64,000 bases of DNA from a virus. The stretch's first letter is position 1. Each line of letters starts with the position of its first letter. Location: the IMG/VR virus record IMGVR_UViG_3300050821_008162, positions 1 to 64,000 of that record; one strand, given 5' to 3'. This document shows positions 14,460 through 21,746 of the stretch, piece by piece. The position numbers and the translations under genes are program-made. The notes under the pieces are model-generated. The model worked only from the letters and a program-made list of their open reading frames with translations. It ran no database searches and was not told where the DNA came from.

Positions 14460-16899
14460 GGTCCCGCTGCCGCCCCAGCACGACATCGAGCTCGAGCAGG
14501 CGCTGCTCGGTGCGATCCTCGTCAATAACCAAGCCATGTCCTTCATCGGCGCCACCAAGCCGGAGCACTTCTACGAACCGTTGCACCAGCTGATCTTTCA
14601 GGGGTGCCAGGCGCTCGTCGAGGCGGGCAAGGAGGCAAGCCCGCTCACGATCAAGACGATCCTGCCGGCGGACTTCAAAGTCGGCACCCTCAGCGCATCG
14701 CAATATCTCGCACGCCTCGCCAGCGACGCCACCACGGTCATCAATGCCAAGGATTATGCGGCCGCCATCCGCCATATGTGGGTGATCCGCGAGGGCGACA
14801 CGATCATGGACGATGCCCGCCGCTTCCGCCAGCGCGGCATGTTCCCCGACGAGGCGGTCAAGGAACTGTTCTCGCGCCTCGACCTCCTGCGCCTCGACAA
14901 TCCGACCCAGGCGCTCCCCGAGACGGTCGCGCAATCCGGCCAGCAGTTCATGACTTGGCTCAACGGCGTGATGACCGGCGAGATCGCCCAGCACGGCGCG
15001 TCGACCGGGCTGACCAGTCTCGACAAGATGATCGGCGGTCTCAAGGGAGGGCACCTCGTCATCATGGCCGGCAGGCCCGGAATGGGGAAAGCTCAACCAC
15101 TTTCCGCACTCGTGCGGACGACGGATGGCTGGAAGGCAATGGGCGACCTTCGAGTGGGAGATCGGTTGCGTTCGATCGATGGCCGCCAATCATTCGTGAC
15201 TGGCGTCTTTGAGCAGGGCGAGAAAGAGGTGTTTCGCGTCGCATTCTCCGATGGTCGCTCGACGCGCGCCTGTGCGGACCACCTTTGGTGCGTCCACTAT
15301 CGAGGCTGGGATAAGCCGCGCGTGCTTTCGACCGCGAAGGTTTCCGAGATGCTGACCCGCAAGCGATACCAGGGGCGCCTTTGGATCGATATGCCGCAGA
15401 CGTGGCGGCGCGGCGGACAACGCGGCGTCGAGTTGCCGATTGATCCATGGGCGCTCGGTGCCCTGATTGGCGACGGATCGATGGCCGGCAACATGAATTT
15501 CACGACTGCCTCCCTCCACAATTTGAAGCGAATGCGGGCCGCTCTCCCCGACTCCTATCTTCGGGCCTTGACAGACATCGATTTCAAGATTTGCGCCAGA
15601 GGGCGGACGAAAAATGGCATCCGAAGTCGGTTGCGTGCACTCGGTCTCTTCGGCTGCCGCAGCCACGAGAAGTTCATTCCAAGCGCGTATCTCACCGCGC
15701 CAGCCTTCCAGCGCCTCGAATTGTTGCGTGGGCTACTCGATACGGACGGATGGGTCGAGAAATGGGGCACCGTTCGATTCTGCACGGTCAGCCCCCAACT
15801 TGCGTGCGACGTGCAGGAGCTCGCCCGATCGCTCGGAGCGTGGTGCAGCATGTCCACGCGCTCTCCAACGTACACGCACCTCGGAGAGAAACGAGTTGGG
15901 CGCACTGCCTATGTGCTCAACATCTGTCACCCGTCGCCGCGCACGCTCGTCACCGAGCCGGAAAAAGCGCGTCGGGCGCCTGAGCGGCAGACAGCGCGGA
16001 AGATGCCGACGTTCGTTTCAATCGTCCCGGACGGCCGAGAGAATTGTCGCTGTATTTCGGTCAGCCATCCAGGCGCGCTCTACATCACCGACGAGTACGT
16101 CGTGACCCACAACACCACGGTCGCCGGCGGCATCGCGCGGGGATGCGCGCGCGCCGGCGAGGGTGCCGGCATGTTCTCGCTGGAGATGCCCCAGCAGGAG
16201 CTTATGGCGCGCCTGCACTGCGACGAGGCCTTCTCGGACGGCCTTGCGGCCATCACCTACCAGCGCGCGCTCAATCCGAGGAGGCTGCACCTGTCGATGG
16301 AGGAAGGGCAGCGCCTTCTCGACGCGCAGGAGCGCCTTGCCCGGCTGCCGCTGATGTTCGACTTCTCCTCCTCCCTCACGGTGGGAGAGATCGCCGCCAA
16401 GGCTCGCGGCATGGCGATGGTGCTGGAACGGAAGTTCAAGACCAAGCTGCGCGCCATCATCGTCGACTACATCAAGTTCGTGAAGGCGTCCGACCGATAC
16501 CGGGGGCAGCGGGTCTACGAGATCGGGGAAATCTCCGCCAGTCTCAAGCAGTTGGCGAAGGAACTCGACGTCGCCGTGATCCTGCTTGCCCAGTTGTCCC
16601 GCAAGGTGGAAGAGACCACGCACAAAATTCCCGACCTGTCCCACCTGCGGGAAAGCGGTGATCTCGAAGCCGATGCCGATCTGGTCGTTTTCTTGTACCG
16701 GGAGGCATACTATATCCAGAACAACCCGGAGGCGCTCAAGGACCCGGCGATGATGGTCCGGCTCCAGGAGTGTCTCAACACGCTGATGCTGGTCGTGGCG
16801 AAGAACCGGCACGGTCCCACTGGGAATATCGAGGTGTACTGCAACATGGGATCGTCAGCAATTCGGGACTTGGCACAGCCGGAGGAGTTTCCCATTTGA
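14449..16899 (+). CDS. dnaB: DnaB-type replicative helicase containing an intein
   Basis: An 816-codon frame from a GTG with TTGGAGG upstream. Residues 10-130 are the DnaB N-terminal domain (HDIELEQALLGAILVN). The RecA-like motor has Walker A GRPGMGK(214)-TT split by a 341-residue intein at codons 215-555. After the intein come GMFSLEMPQQELMARL, the Walker B strand RAIIVDYIKF, LLAQLSRKVEETTHKIPDLSHLRESG and DADLVVFLYRE. Without the intein the helicase is 475 residues, normal for DnaB. It unwinds the phage replication fork. It is the last large gene of the replication block; its own splicing is needed for ATPase activity. Confidence 0.93.
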   Translation: MDARVPLPPQHDIELEQALLGAILVNNQAMSFIGATKPEHFYEPLHQLIFQGCQALVEAGKEASPLTIKTILPADFKVGTLSASQYLARLASDATTVINAKDYAAAIRHMWVIREGDTIMDDARRFRQRGMFPDEAVKELFSRLDLLRLDNPTQALPETVAQSGQQFMTWLNGVMTGEIAQHGASTGLTSLDKMIGGLKGGHLVIMAGRPGMGKAQPLSALVRTTDGWKAMGDLRVGDRLRSIDGRQSFVTGVFEQGEKEVFRVAFSDGRSTRACADHLWCVHYRGWDKPRVLSTAKVSEMLTRKRYQGRLWIDMPQTWRRGGQRGVELPIDPWALGALIGDGSMAGNMNFTTASLHNLKRMRAALPDSYLRALTDIDFKICARGRTKNGIRSRLRALGLFGCRSHEKFIPSAYLTAPAFQRLELLRGLLDTDGWVEKWGTVRFCTVSPQLACDVQELARSLGAWCSMSTRSPTYTHLGEKRVGRTAYVLNICHPSPRTLVTEPEKARRAPERQTARKMPTFVSIVPDGRENCRCISVSHPGALYITDEYVVTHNTTVAGGIARGCARAGEGAGMFSLEMPQQELMARLHCDEAFSDGLAAITYQRALNPRRLHLSMEEGQRLLDAQERLARLPLMFDFSSSLTVGEIAAKARGMAMVLERKFKTKLRAIIVDYIKFVKASDRYRGQRVYEIGEISASLKQLAKELDVAVILLAQLSRKVEETTHKIPDLSHLRESGDLEADADLVVFLYREAYYIQNNPEALKDPAMMVRLQECLNTLMLVVAKNRHGPTGNIEVYCNMGSSAIRDLAQPEEFPI
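15091..16113 (+). mobile_element. Class 3-type intein with LAGLIDADG homing endonuclease, inserted in dnaB Walker A
   Basis: The 341-residue insert starts AQPLSALVRTTDGWKAMGDL, with Ala rather than Cys/Ser at position 1, and ends YVVTHN before extein Thr556. The three residues that define class 3 inteins appear present: Trp280 in block B (CADHLW), Cys535 in block F (CISVSHPGALYITDE; C533 is an alternative) and Thr553 in block G (VTHN). Two LAGLIDADG helices, LGALIGDGS (336-344) and LLRGLLDTDG (425-434), mark a homing endonuclease. Coordinates are exact because the flanking GK/TT residues recreate a perfect P-loop. Confidence 0.88.
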
Positions 16900-16940
16900 G
16901 AGAGATCGGCAGTGACGACATATCGACGTAGGGGAAAAAC

Positions 16941-17258
16941 ATGACCGACCCGGCCATCCTTTTTGTGAAGCCGAAGGCGATCAGCCGCGATGACAAGGCT
17001 GCGCTCCAGAAAGCTGGTGTGATCGTTGTCGAGATCGCCGATCCCCACGCGGTGAACTTTGTTCGCCCCCATGCCGAGCTTTCGAGCGGAACACTTCTGC
17101 ATTGCGCGGCAGAAGCTATCGACAAACATATTTCGGGACGCGACATCCGCGCGGATTTTGGGCGTCTTGCTGCTCAAGCTATTCTGACGGCGAAAGCGCA
17201 TGGGGTGAAGGTTCACCCGCGGGTCGCGAAGATCAAGCAGGAAGGAAAAGTAAACTGA
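16941..17258 (+). CDS. Hypothetical protein, 105 aa
   Basis: Begins MTDPAILFVKPKAISRDDKA with a GGGG-containing ribosome site upstream. An alpha/beta pattern (AGVIVVEIADP, then helices) suggests a small Rossmann-like or ferredoxin-like domain. It contains one Cys and no catalytic motif. It starts a run of eight short genes between the helicase and the DUF5131 gene that probably form one transcript. Confidence 0.7.
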   Translation: MTDPAILFVKPKAISRDDKAALQKAGVIVVEIADPHAVNFVRPHAELSSGTLLHCAAEAIDKHISGRDIRADFGRLAAQAILTAKAHGVKVHPRVAKIKQEGKVN

Positions 17259-17278
17259 CATCACAACGGAGGCCTACA

Positions 17279-17410
17279 ATGAGTTGGCGAAATCCTGACG
17301 CTAGGTTCGAGGCAACCGGATGGCCCGCGATCATCATCATCCTAATCTTCAGCATCTACTCTTTGGAGGCTGTTCTCCGCACGCTTCTCTGGCTCACTTC
17401 TAAGTTTTAG
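17279..17410 (+). CDS. Small membrane protein, 43 aa
   Basis: MSWRNPDARFEATGWPAIII precedes a hydrophobic stretch (about residues 15-38: PAIIIILIFSIYSLEAVLRTLL) long enough for one membrane helix, with the basic residues nearest the N-terminus suggesting N-in. GGAGG lies 7 bases upstream of the ATG. Small early membrane proteins of phages often block superinfection or sense membrane stress, but no homology supports this here. Confidence 0.6.
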   Translation: MSWRNPDARFEATGWPAIIIILIFSIYSLEAVLRTLLWLTSKF

Positions 17411-17420
17411 GATTGTAACG

Positions 17421-17591
17421 ATGACTCTGCGGCCTGATCCTCCTGAGCTAGCGAAGGCAATCGACACGCTCCGCACGATCTATTGGCGGGAGTACGGCCG
17501 CGGCTGGCGCGAGGCGGTAGAGAACGTCAAGCGAGTGCTTGAGCAACACGCCAAGCAGGTTGCTGACGGTGAGGCAGAGGCCAACAAATGA
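17421..17591 (+). CDS. Hypothetical protein, 56 aa
   Basis: A short gene (MTLRPDPPELAKAIDTLRTI) whose stop overlaps the next ATG by 4 bases, which supports its reality. It is helical, with a WREYGRGWREAVENVK segment and an acidic C-terminus. No function recognised. Confidence 0.6.
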   Translation: MTLRPDPPELAKAIDTLRTIYWREYGRGWREAVENVKRVLEQHAKQVADGEAEANK

Positions 17592-17782
17592 ACAAGTTGG
17601 AAAAGATGATTGCCCTCACGCGCCTCGAATACGATCCGGCTGTCGCCGCTGAGATCGAGCGGCTACGGACGGCTCTACAAGAAATCGCCGATGAGCACCC
17701 TCGACCGGGAATGGGGGAGGAATTGCAGAAGATTGCCCGCGAGGCGTTAAATGATGAGCAGGATCAGGACAACAAACCATGA
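17588..17782 (+). CDS. Hypothetical coiled-coil protein, 64 aa
   Basis: MNKLEKMIALTRLEYDPAVA followed by EIERLRTALQEIADE, a heptad-like helix, and a charged C-terminus. Such short helical proteins are common in phage early operons. The gene is chained to both neighbours by 4-base overlaps. Confidence 0.65.
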   Translation: MNKLEKMIALTRLEYDPAVAAEIERLRTALQEIADEHPRPGMGEELQKIAREALNDEQDQDNKP

Positions 17783-18009
17783 AGGCCCCTCGCCCCAAGT
17801 CGAAGTCGAGGCGCTGTGAGCGGTACGGCATCCTCAACCGCTACGGCGATCTGTGGACGCCGAGCCCATTTGAGACGCCAGAGGCCGCCAAAAAATATCT
17901 TGAGGGCTACTGGCGCAACTTCCCCGGCGGCCCGCATAGCACGCGGCACTTCAAGATCGTACCCGTGCGCGTAACCGTCACCCCATTGCCGGCGAGTTCT
18001 AAGCGATGA
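17779..18009 (+). CDS. Hypothetical basic protein, 76 aa
   Basis: N-terminal MKAPRPKSKSRRCERYGILN is highly basic. The remainder (FETPEAAKKYLEGYW ... HFKIVPVRVTVTP) resembles a small alpha/beta module that could bind nucleic acid. No family recognised. 4-base overlaps on both sides. Confidence 0.65.
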   Translation: MKAPRPKSKSRRCERYGILNRYGDLWTPSPFETPEAAKKYLEGYWRNFPGGPHSTRHFKIVPVRVTVTPLPASSKR

Positions 18010-18242
18010 ACGAGACGATACCCCACAGCGATCCATACATCGCCCCGTCATCGCTTGGCGTCGTCCTCCGCAAACGGGGCTATTTCTACCGACCTGGATG
18101 GGCCGGCTACACTGCGTCGATTGGCGAGGCTGGACGATACGAGCGCGGGGCAGCCCAACGGCACGCGGCGACCACGGAAGGCGTCACGGTTCATGAGATT
18201 TGGGAATTCACTGGTGGGCAAGAATTGGACGGGAAAAAATGA
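18006..18242 (+). CDS. Hypothetical protein, 78 aa
   Basis: Contains GVVLRKRGYFYRPGWAGYTASI and ends in EIWEFTGGQELDGKK. The Gly/aromatic-rich middle recalls small phage proteins of the DUF-type beta fold, but no assignment is possible. It belongs to the same overlapping gene chain. Confidence 0.65.
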   Translation: MNETIPHSDPYIAPSSLGVVLRKRGYFYRPGWAGYTASIGEAGRYERGAAQRHAATTEGVTVHEIWEFTGGQELDGKK

Positions 18243-18457
18243 GCCGACTTCGATATGTGCGCGCGGCGGGTGTGACGCTCGGCCAGATGCGCGAGAGCAT
18301 GCAGCGCACGCCTCTTATGGGAATGGGAGACTGTATCCTCGTTTGGGTGAACGAGGGCGATTTCTGGATGCACCAACCGACCGACGTTGCGACCGAAGAT
18401 CGCGAGCGCAAGGAATACGAACGTCTTAAGGCCAAGTTTGAGACCGCAGATAGATGA
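18239..18457 (+). CDS. Hypothetical protein, 72 aa
   Basis: Starts MSRLRYVRAAGVTLGQMRES at the ATG overlapping the previous stop. It has a beta-like GMGDCILVWVNEGDFWMH stretch and a charged C-terminal helix. Function unknown. Confidence 0.62.
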   Translation: MSRLRYVRAAGVTLGQMRESMQRTPLMGMGDCILVWVNEGDFWMHQPTDVATEDRERKEYERLKAKFETADR

Positions 18458-18690
18458 ACAGAGATCGAGAACTCAGCACCCGAGAGGTCGCGCAGGAGAT
18501 CAATGTTCCTGTCGATCTTCTGCGCAAATGGAAGCACCGCGGCGCGCTCAAGCTCGCGCCTGCCGGGGTGTCTGGACAAGGGCGAGGCATCGAATGCTAT
18601 TGGTCAGCTGCGGCCGTCGAGGAAGCTCGTGCGTTGGCGGAAAAGCCGCGCGCTACAGGGCGGCCGAGAACGCGCAATCTCAAGAGGTAA
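18454..18690 (+). CDS. MerR/excisionase-type winged HTH protein, 78 aa
   Basis: LSTREVAQEINVPVDLLRKWKHRGALKL is a MerR-like helix-turn-helix with the usual W at the end of the recognition helix, followed by a wing region and YWSAAAVEEARAL. A basic tail RPRTRNLKR may add DNA contacts. It could be a recombination directionality factor or a regulator of the operon; a second excisionase-like gene lies just before the integrase. Confidence 0.72.
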   Translation: MNRDRELSTREVAQEINVPVDLLRKWKHRGALKLAPAGVSGQGRGIECYWSAAAVEEARALAEKPRATGRPRTRNLKR

Positions 18691-18694
18691 TTGA

Positions 18695-19705
18695 ATGGCT
18701 GAGCACAGCGCGATCGAATGGACGGACCACACTTGGCAAGTAGTGACGGGTTGCTCTGTTGTCTCGCCCGGGTGCACCAACTGCTACGCGATGCGGCTCG
18801 CCGGGACGCGGCTCCGAAACCATCCGTCCCGCAAGGGTCTCACCACCATGTCGAAGGCGGGACCGGTGTGGAACGGAACGGTGCGACTCAACGAGGAATG
18901 GCTCGACCAGCCGCTCCGCTGGCGCACCCCGGCCATGATCTTTGTGGCGGCCCACGGCGACCTCTTCCACGAGGAGGTACCCTTAGAGTGGATCGACCGG
19001 GTGTTTGCCGTCATGGCGCTGGCGCCATGGCACACCTTTCAGGTGCTCAGCAAGCGGTCGTTCCGTATGCGCGAGTACGCCAAGCAGTGGTTCGAGCGCC
19101 TCGCCCACCTCGACCCGGTGGTGAACCATCCGACCGGTGCTGCCCCCTTCTCCAAGTTGGTGGACTGGTCGGTGCTCCCGAAGGTCCTGCCCAACGTGTG
19201 GCTCGGAACGTCCGCCGAGGACCAGCCCCGCGCCGACGAGCGCATCCCCGACCTGCTCGCGACGCCGGCGGCGGTCCGCTTCGTCAGCCTTGAGCCGCTG
19301 CTCGGGCCGATCGACCTGCGCAACATCAAGATGGGCTACGCCACGCACCTGGACGCGTTGCAGGGCGTGTGGGCGGCGCCGGAGACCGGGCCGAACCTCA
19401 CCGGCAATCTCGGCTGGGTGATCGTCGGGGGAGAGAGCGGGCCCGGCGCGCGGCCGATGAATCCGGATTGGGCACGGTCGATCAGGGATCAATGCGCGGC
19501 CGCGGGCGTGCCCTATTTTTTCAAACAGTGGGGCGAGTACGCCCCCGGACTAACTGGCAGCCAAGCGGTCACCGCAGGCACGACGCGCGGCTTGGACGGT
19601 CACCGTTTTCAAGGAACCGACGTGGTCGTCTGGAAGCACGGCAAGAAGCGCGCTGGCCGGCTGCTCGACGGAGTCGAACACAACGGCATGCCCGGGAACC
19701 TGTGA
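18695..19705 (+). CDS. DUF5131 (phage Gp37/Gp68) family protein
   Basis: A 336-residue protein opening MAEHSAIEWTDHTWQVVTGC, typical of the Gp37/Gp68 (DUF5131) family. The Cys cluster CSVVSPGCTNCYA (residues about 20-32) looks like an iron-sulfur-cluster ligand set; the family is related to radical-SAM folds (TIM-barrel-like). Further blocks are PAMIFVAAHGDLFHEEVP, TFQVLSKRSFRM, NVWLGTSAEDQ and WVIVGGESGPGARPM, and the C-terminus has PYFFKQWGEY. The reaction is unknown. It lies 4 bases after the MerR-like gene. Confidence 0.85.
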   Translation: MAEHSAIEWTDHTWQVVTGCSVVSPGCTNCYAMRLAGTRLRNHPSRKGLTTMSKAGPVWNGTVRLNEEWLDQPLRWRTPAMIFVAAHGDLFHEEVPLEWIDRVFAVMALAPWHTFQVLSKRSFRMREYAKQWFERLAHLDPVVNHPTGAAPFSKLVDWSVLPKVLPNVWLGTSAEDQPRADERIPDLLATPAAVRFVSLEPLLGPIDLRNIKMGYATHLDALQGVWAAPETGPNLTGNLGWVIVGGESGPGARPMNPDWARSIRDQCAAAGVPYFFKQWGEYAPGLTGSQAVTAGTTRGLDGHRFQGTDVVVWKHGKKRAGRLLDGVEHNGMPGNL

Positions 19706-19708
19706 ACA

Positions 19709-20122
19709 ATGTCCGCGGCGGCCGCCCCAATCGTCCTGGAGCGCATTACGATGGCGGCCGCATGCGCGATCACCGGCAAGGGAGCGCGTGCGCTGCGCGG
19801 CATGGCGATCGCCGGGAAAATCCCCGGCGCGGTCAAAATCGGGGGGGAGTGGACCTTCGATGAGGCCAAGCTGCGCGGCTGGATCAACGCCCTAGAACAG
19901 GAGCAGCAGGTCAAATGCGCAAGCGGCCAAAAGCCCCGAGACATTGCTTCTGGAATGGCGCGGTCCTCTGGGGCCGGCAGACGATCGGCGGCCAAAAGCG
20001 CCGATGGTCGCTACGAACAGACGATGTCAAGGTTGCTGCGCAGGCGGTCGAAGCCGACCGGAAGCGCAACCTCGAACGGGCGCACCACGGCGCCGGGCGC
20101 GTCACCTGGGAGGAGGCCGTGA
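19709..20122 (+). CDS. Excisionase-like HTH protein, 137 aa, overlapping int
   Basis: Residues about 14-62 (ITMAAACAITGKGARALRGM ... WTFDEAKLRGWI) form a winged HTH of the excisionase / helix-turn-helix-17 type. The frame then continues for another 69 codons inside the integrase coding sequence, and that tail is basic and low-complexity, as expected for a shadow. It is thus a typical xis upstream of int, with an unusual read-through C-terminus that may or may not matter. An internal ATG at 19751 could also be used. Confidence 0.65.
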   Translation: MSAAAAPIVLERITMAAACAITGKGARALRGMAIAGKIPGAVKIGGEWTFDEAKLRGWINALEQEQQVKCASGQKPRDIASGMARSSGAGRRSAAKSADGRYEQTMSRLLRRRSKPTGSATSNGRTTAPGASPGRRP

Positions 20123-21075
20123 TCGGCTGGGCCGACACCTACCTCAAGGACCGCGCCGTCGCGGACACCACCGCGACCCGCTACGCCGTCTCGCTCGAAC
20201 AGATGGCGCCGTGGCTGCGCGGCACCTACGTCGACGAGGTCGACATGGCGGTGGTCAAGAAGATCGTCGCGGCGCGGCGCGCGCAGGGGGTGACGTCGGC
20301 CACGATCCGGCGCGACCTCGGCGCCCTGGGGTCGGTGCTCTCCCATTGCAAGGCGGAGGGGCTGCGCGCCGACAACCCTGCGCTCGAGCGGCTCGAGCAG
20401 ATCAGGGAGAAGCGCGACCCGATCGTGCTGCCGGATCCTGCTCATGTGGCGCGAGTGATCGAGCGGGCCCCTGGCCTGATCGCGGCGATCGTCCCGGCGG
20501 CGCTCGCCACCGGCTGCCGGCTCTCCGAGCTCGTCAATGCCGAGCGCACCTGGCTCGACCATCCCCGGCGCGAGTTCACGGTGATCGGCAAGCGCAACAA
20601 GCGCCGGACCATCAGCCTCGACTATGCCGGCGGCTACGAGTTGCTGCGCGACCTGCCGGCGCGCCTCGGCTGCCGGTGGCTGTTCTGGCACGGCGACGGC
20701 GAGCCCTACCGAAACCTCTCTAGTCGCTTTGCGGCGCTCGCGCGTGAGGTGTTTCTCGCCGCGTACGACGCGAGGCACGGGACAACCGACACCACAAGGC
20801 CGCCGCTGGCGCGGCTCCTGGAGGCCCAGGACGAGGAGGGCTGGGTCGACGTCGGCTTCCGGCCCTTCCGCTTCCACGACCTGCGCCACCTGCACGCCGT
20901 CGAATGGCTGCGGGAGGGGCGATCGATCTACGATCTCAAGGAGCGGCTCGGCCACCGCAGCGTCACCACGACCGAGATCTACCTGGAGTTCCTGACGCCG
21001 GAGCAGCAGCGCGTGGTGAAGCTGCTGGGGACACAAAAACGGACACAGCAGGCCCTCGGGGGGCAGGCCGGATAG
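19915..21075 (+). CDS. int: Tyrosine recombinase (phage integrase)
   Basis: A 386-residue integrase. The N-terminal arm-binding region begins RPKAPRHCFWNGAVLWG, followed by a SAM-like core-binding domain (about 65-160) and the catalytic domain: R202 in TGCRLSELV, the basic beta-hairpin GKRNKRR at 225-231 (Lys), HDLRH at 321-325 giving His/Arg, H347 in GHRS and nucleophile Y356 in TTEIYLEF. It would integrate the phage at a tRNA-Ser gene whose 5' half lies 57 bases downstream. The 3' end of int contains two GGACACA sites that may be arm sites. Confidence 0.93.
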   Translation: MRKRPKAPRHCFWNGAVLWGRQTIGGQKRRWSLRTDDVKVAAQAVEADRKRNLERAHHGAGRVTWEEAVIGWADTYLKDRAVADTTATRYAVSLEQMAPWLRGTYVDEVDMAVVKKIVAARRAQGVTSATIRRDLGALGSVLSHCKAEGLRADNPALERLEQIREKRDPIVLPDPAHVARVIERAPGLIAAIVPAALATGCRLSELVNAERTWLDHPRREFTVIGKRNKRRTISLDYAGGYELLRDLPARLGCRWLFWHGDGEPYRNLSSRFAALAREVFLAAYDARHGTTDTTRPPLARLLEAQDEEGWVDVGFRPFRFHDLRHLHAVEWLREGRSIYDLKERLGHRSVTTTEIYLEFLTPEQQRVVKLLGTQKRTQQALGGQAG

Positions 21076-21131
21076 GATGTAAGATGCTGGATCGATTGAG
21101 GAAAGAAGGCTTGTCGGAAAATGGCGCTGTC

Positions 21132-21174
21132 CGGTTTAGCAAACCGCCGCCTTCAGCCACTCGGCCACCTCTCC
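21132..21174 (-). tRNA. 5' half of tRNA-Ser(GCU), incomplete
   Basis: On the minus strand the 43 bases begin GGAGAGGTGGCCGAGTGGCT (acceptor strand, U8, D-arm) and continue GAAGGC, then a stem and the loop TTGCTAA with anticodon GCU, then ACCG. The next base breaks the anticodon stem, and no variable arm, T-arm or 3' acceptor follows. It therefore cannot make a tRNA alone. It is read as the attP identity block that rebuilds a host tRNA-Ser on integration. Confidence 0.82.
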
Positions 21175-21184
21175 AGGCGGAAAA

Positions 21185-21213
21185 TCCTTATGTTTCATCG
21201 CCTCTTCCGTCAA
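21185..21213 (-). promoter_or_regulatory. Candidate promoter for the reconstituted tRNA-Ser
   Basis: On the minus strand TTGACG (21208-21213), a 17-base spacer and TAAGGA (21185-21190) lie 10 bases before the tRNA 5' end. Placement and spacing fit a sigma70 promoter for the tRNA that would be formed after integration. Confidence 0.5.
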
Positions 21214-21343
21214 CCCGTCGGGGCGTGAATAGCCCGATTCGGCGCATAACTGCGCCCCCGACGGACACAAAAACGGACACAGCGGACACATCAACCATTT
21301 TGAGAAGTTCGCGCCACGTTCTCATGTGGCGAGAGGTGCGGCC

Positions 21344-21745
21344 ATGACGCGCGTGATCGTCCTCGGCCCGCGCGAGTTCCCCTACCGGGCGCAGATGAAG
21401 GCTGTGCTCGACCGGCTGCACCGGCGCCACCGCTTCACGGCCGTGATCGAGACGGACGAGCCTGGCGTCGCGCGGATGGCCGGCGACTGGGCGCGCGAGC
21501 GCGGGCTCGAGGATCTCAAGCTGCCGCCCGAGACGAAGCTCTACCGCGGGCGCGCCGGCGCCGTGAACAACGAGCGCATGCTCGCCGAGGCCGACATGGC
21601 GATCATCTACGGCGACGCCGGGCCGGACGGGCTCGACCTGCTGGTGCGCGCGCGGCTGAAGGGCGCCTACGTCTACACGGTCGACGTGGTGAAGGACTGG
21701 GGTTTGGTGCTCGACCGGAATCGACGGCAGATCGAGGAGGAGTGA
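21344..21745 (+). CDS. DUF2493 / SLOG-family protein
   Basis: A 133-residue protein starting MTRVIVLGPREFPYRAQMKA; the longer frame to 21326 is rejected since the conserved strand begins here. It follows the DUF2493 (YspA-like, SLOG) pattern: Rossmann-type VIVLGPREF, a helix, FTAVIETDEPGVARMAGDWA, NNERMLAEADMAIIYGDAGPDGL and VYTVD. SLOG proteins bind nucleotides or their derivatives and several act in signalling or anti-phage systems. It is the first gene beyond attP, so in a lysogen it would lie next to the host junction. Confidence 0.8.
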   Translation: MTRVIVLGPREFPYRAQMKAVLDRLHRRHRFTAVIETDEPGVARMAGDWARERGLEDLKLPPETKLYRGRAGAVNNERMLAEADMAIIYGDAGPDGLDLLVRARLKGAYVYTVDVVKDWGLVLDRNRRQIEEE

Positions 21746-21746
21746 A

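Larger units (their letters stand above)
21029..21290. other. attP: Predicted attP region: tRNA-identity core flanked by GGACACA arm repeats
   Basis: A core identical in form to the 5' part of tRNA-Ser(GCU) lies at 21132-21174. About 85-90 bases to either side is an identical 21-base direct repeat (21029-21049 and 21263-21283). Each copy contains two GGACACA heptamers 12 bases apart, and the right cluster has a third at 21284-21290. This symmetric arrangement next to int is what arm-type and core sites of a tyrosine integrase look like. Outside these elements the stretch carries no gene. Confidence 0.75.

Noticed and set aside
18454-18690. MerR-like protein as the phage excisionase
   Set aside because: Not impossible, but the HTH gene directly before int (19709) is better placed. 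I keep it as a general HTH protein.
21075-21180. A complete tRNA-Ser gene
   Set aside because: No variable arm, T-arm or 3' acceptor strand follows the anticodon stem, so only a 5' half is present.
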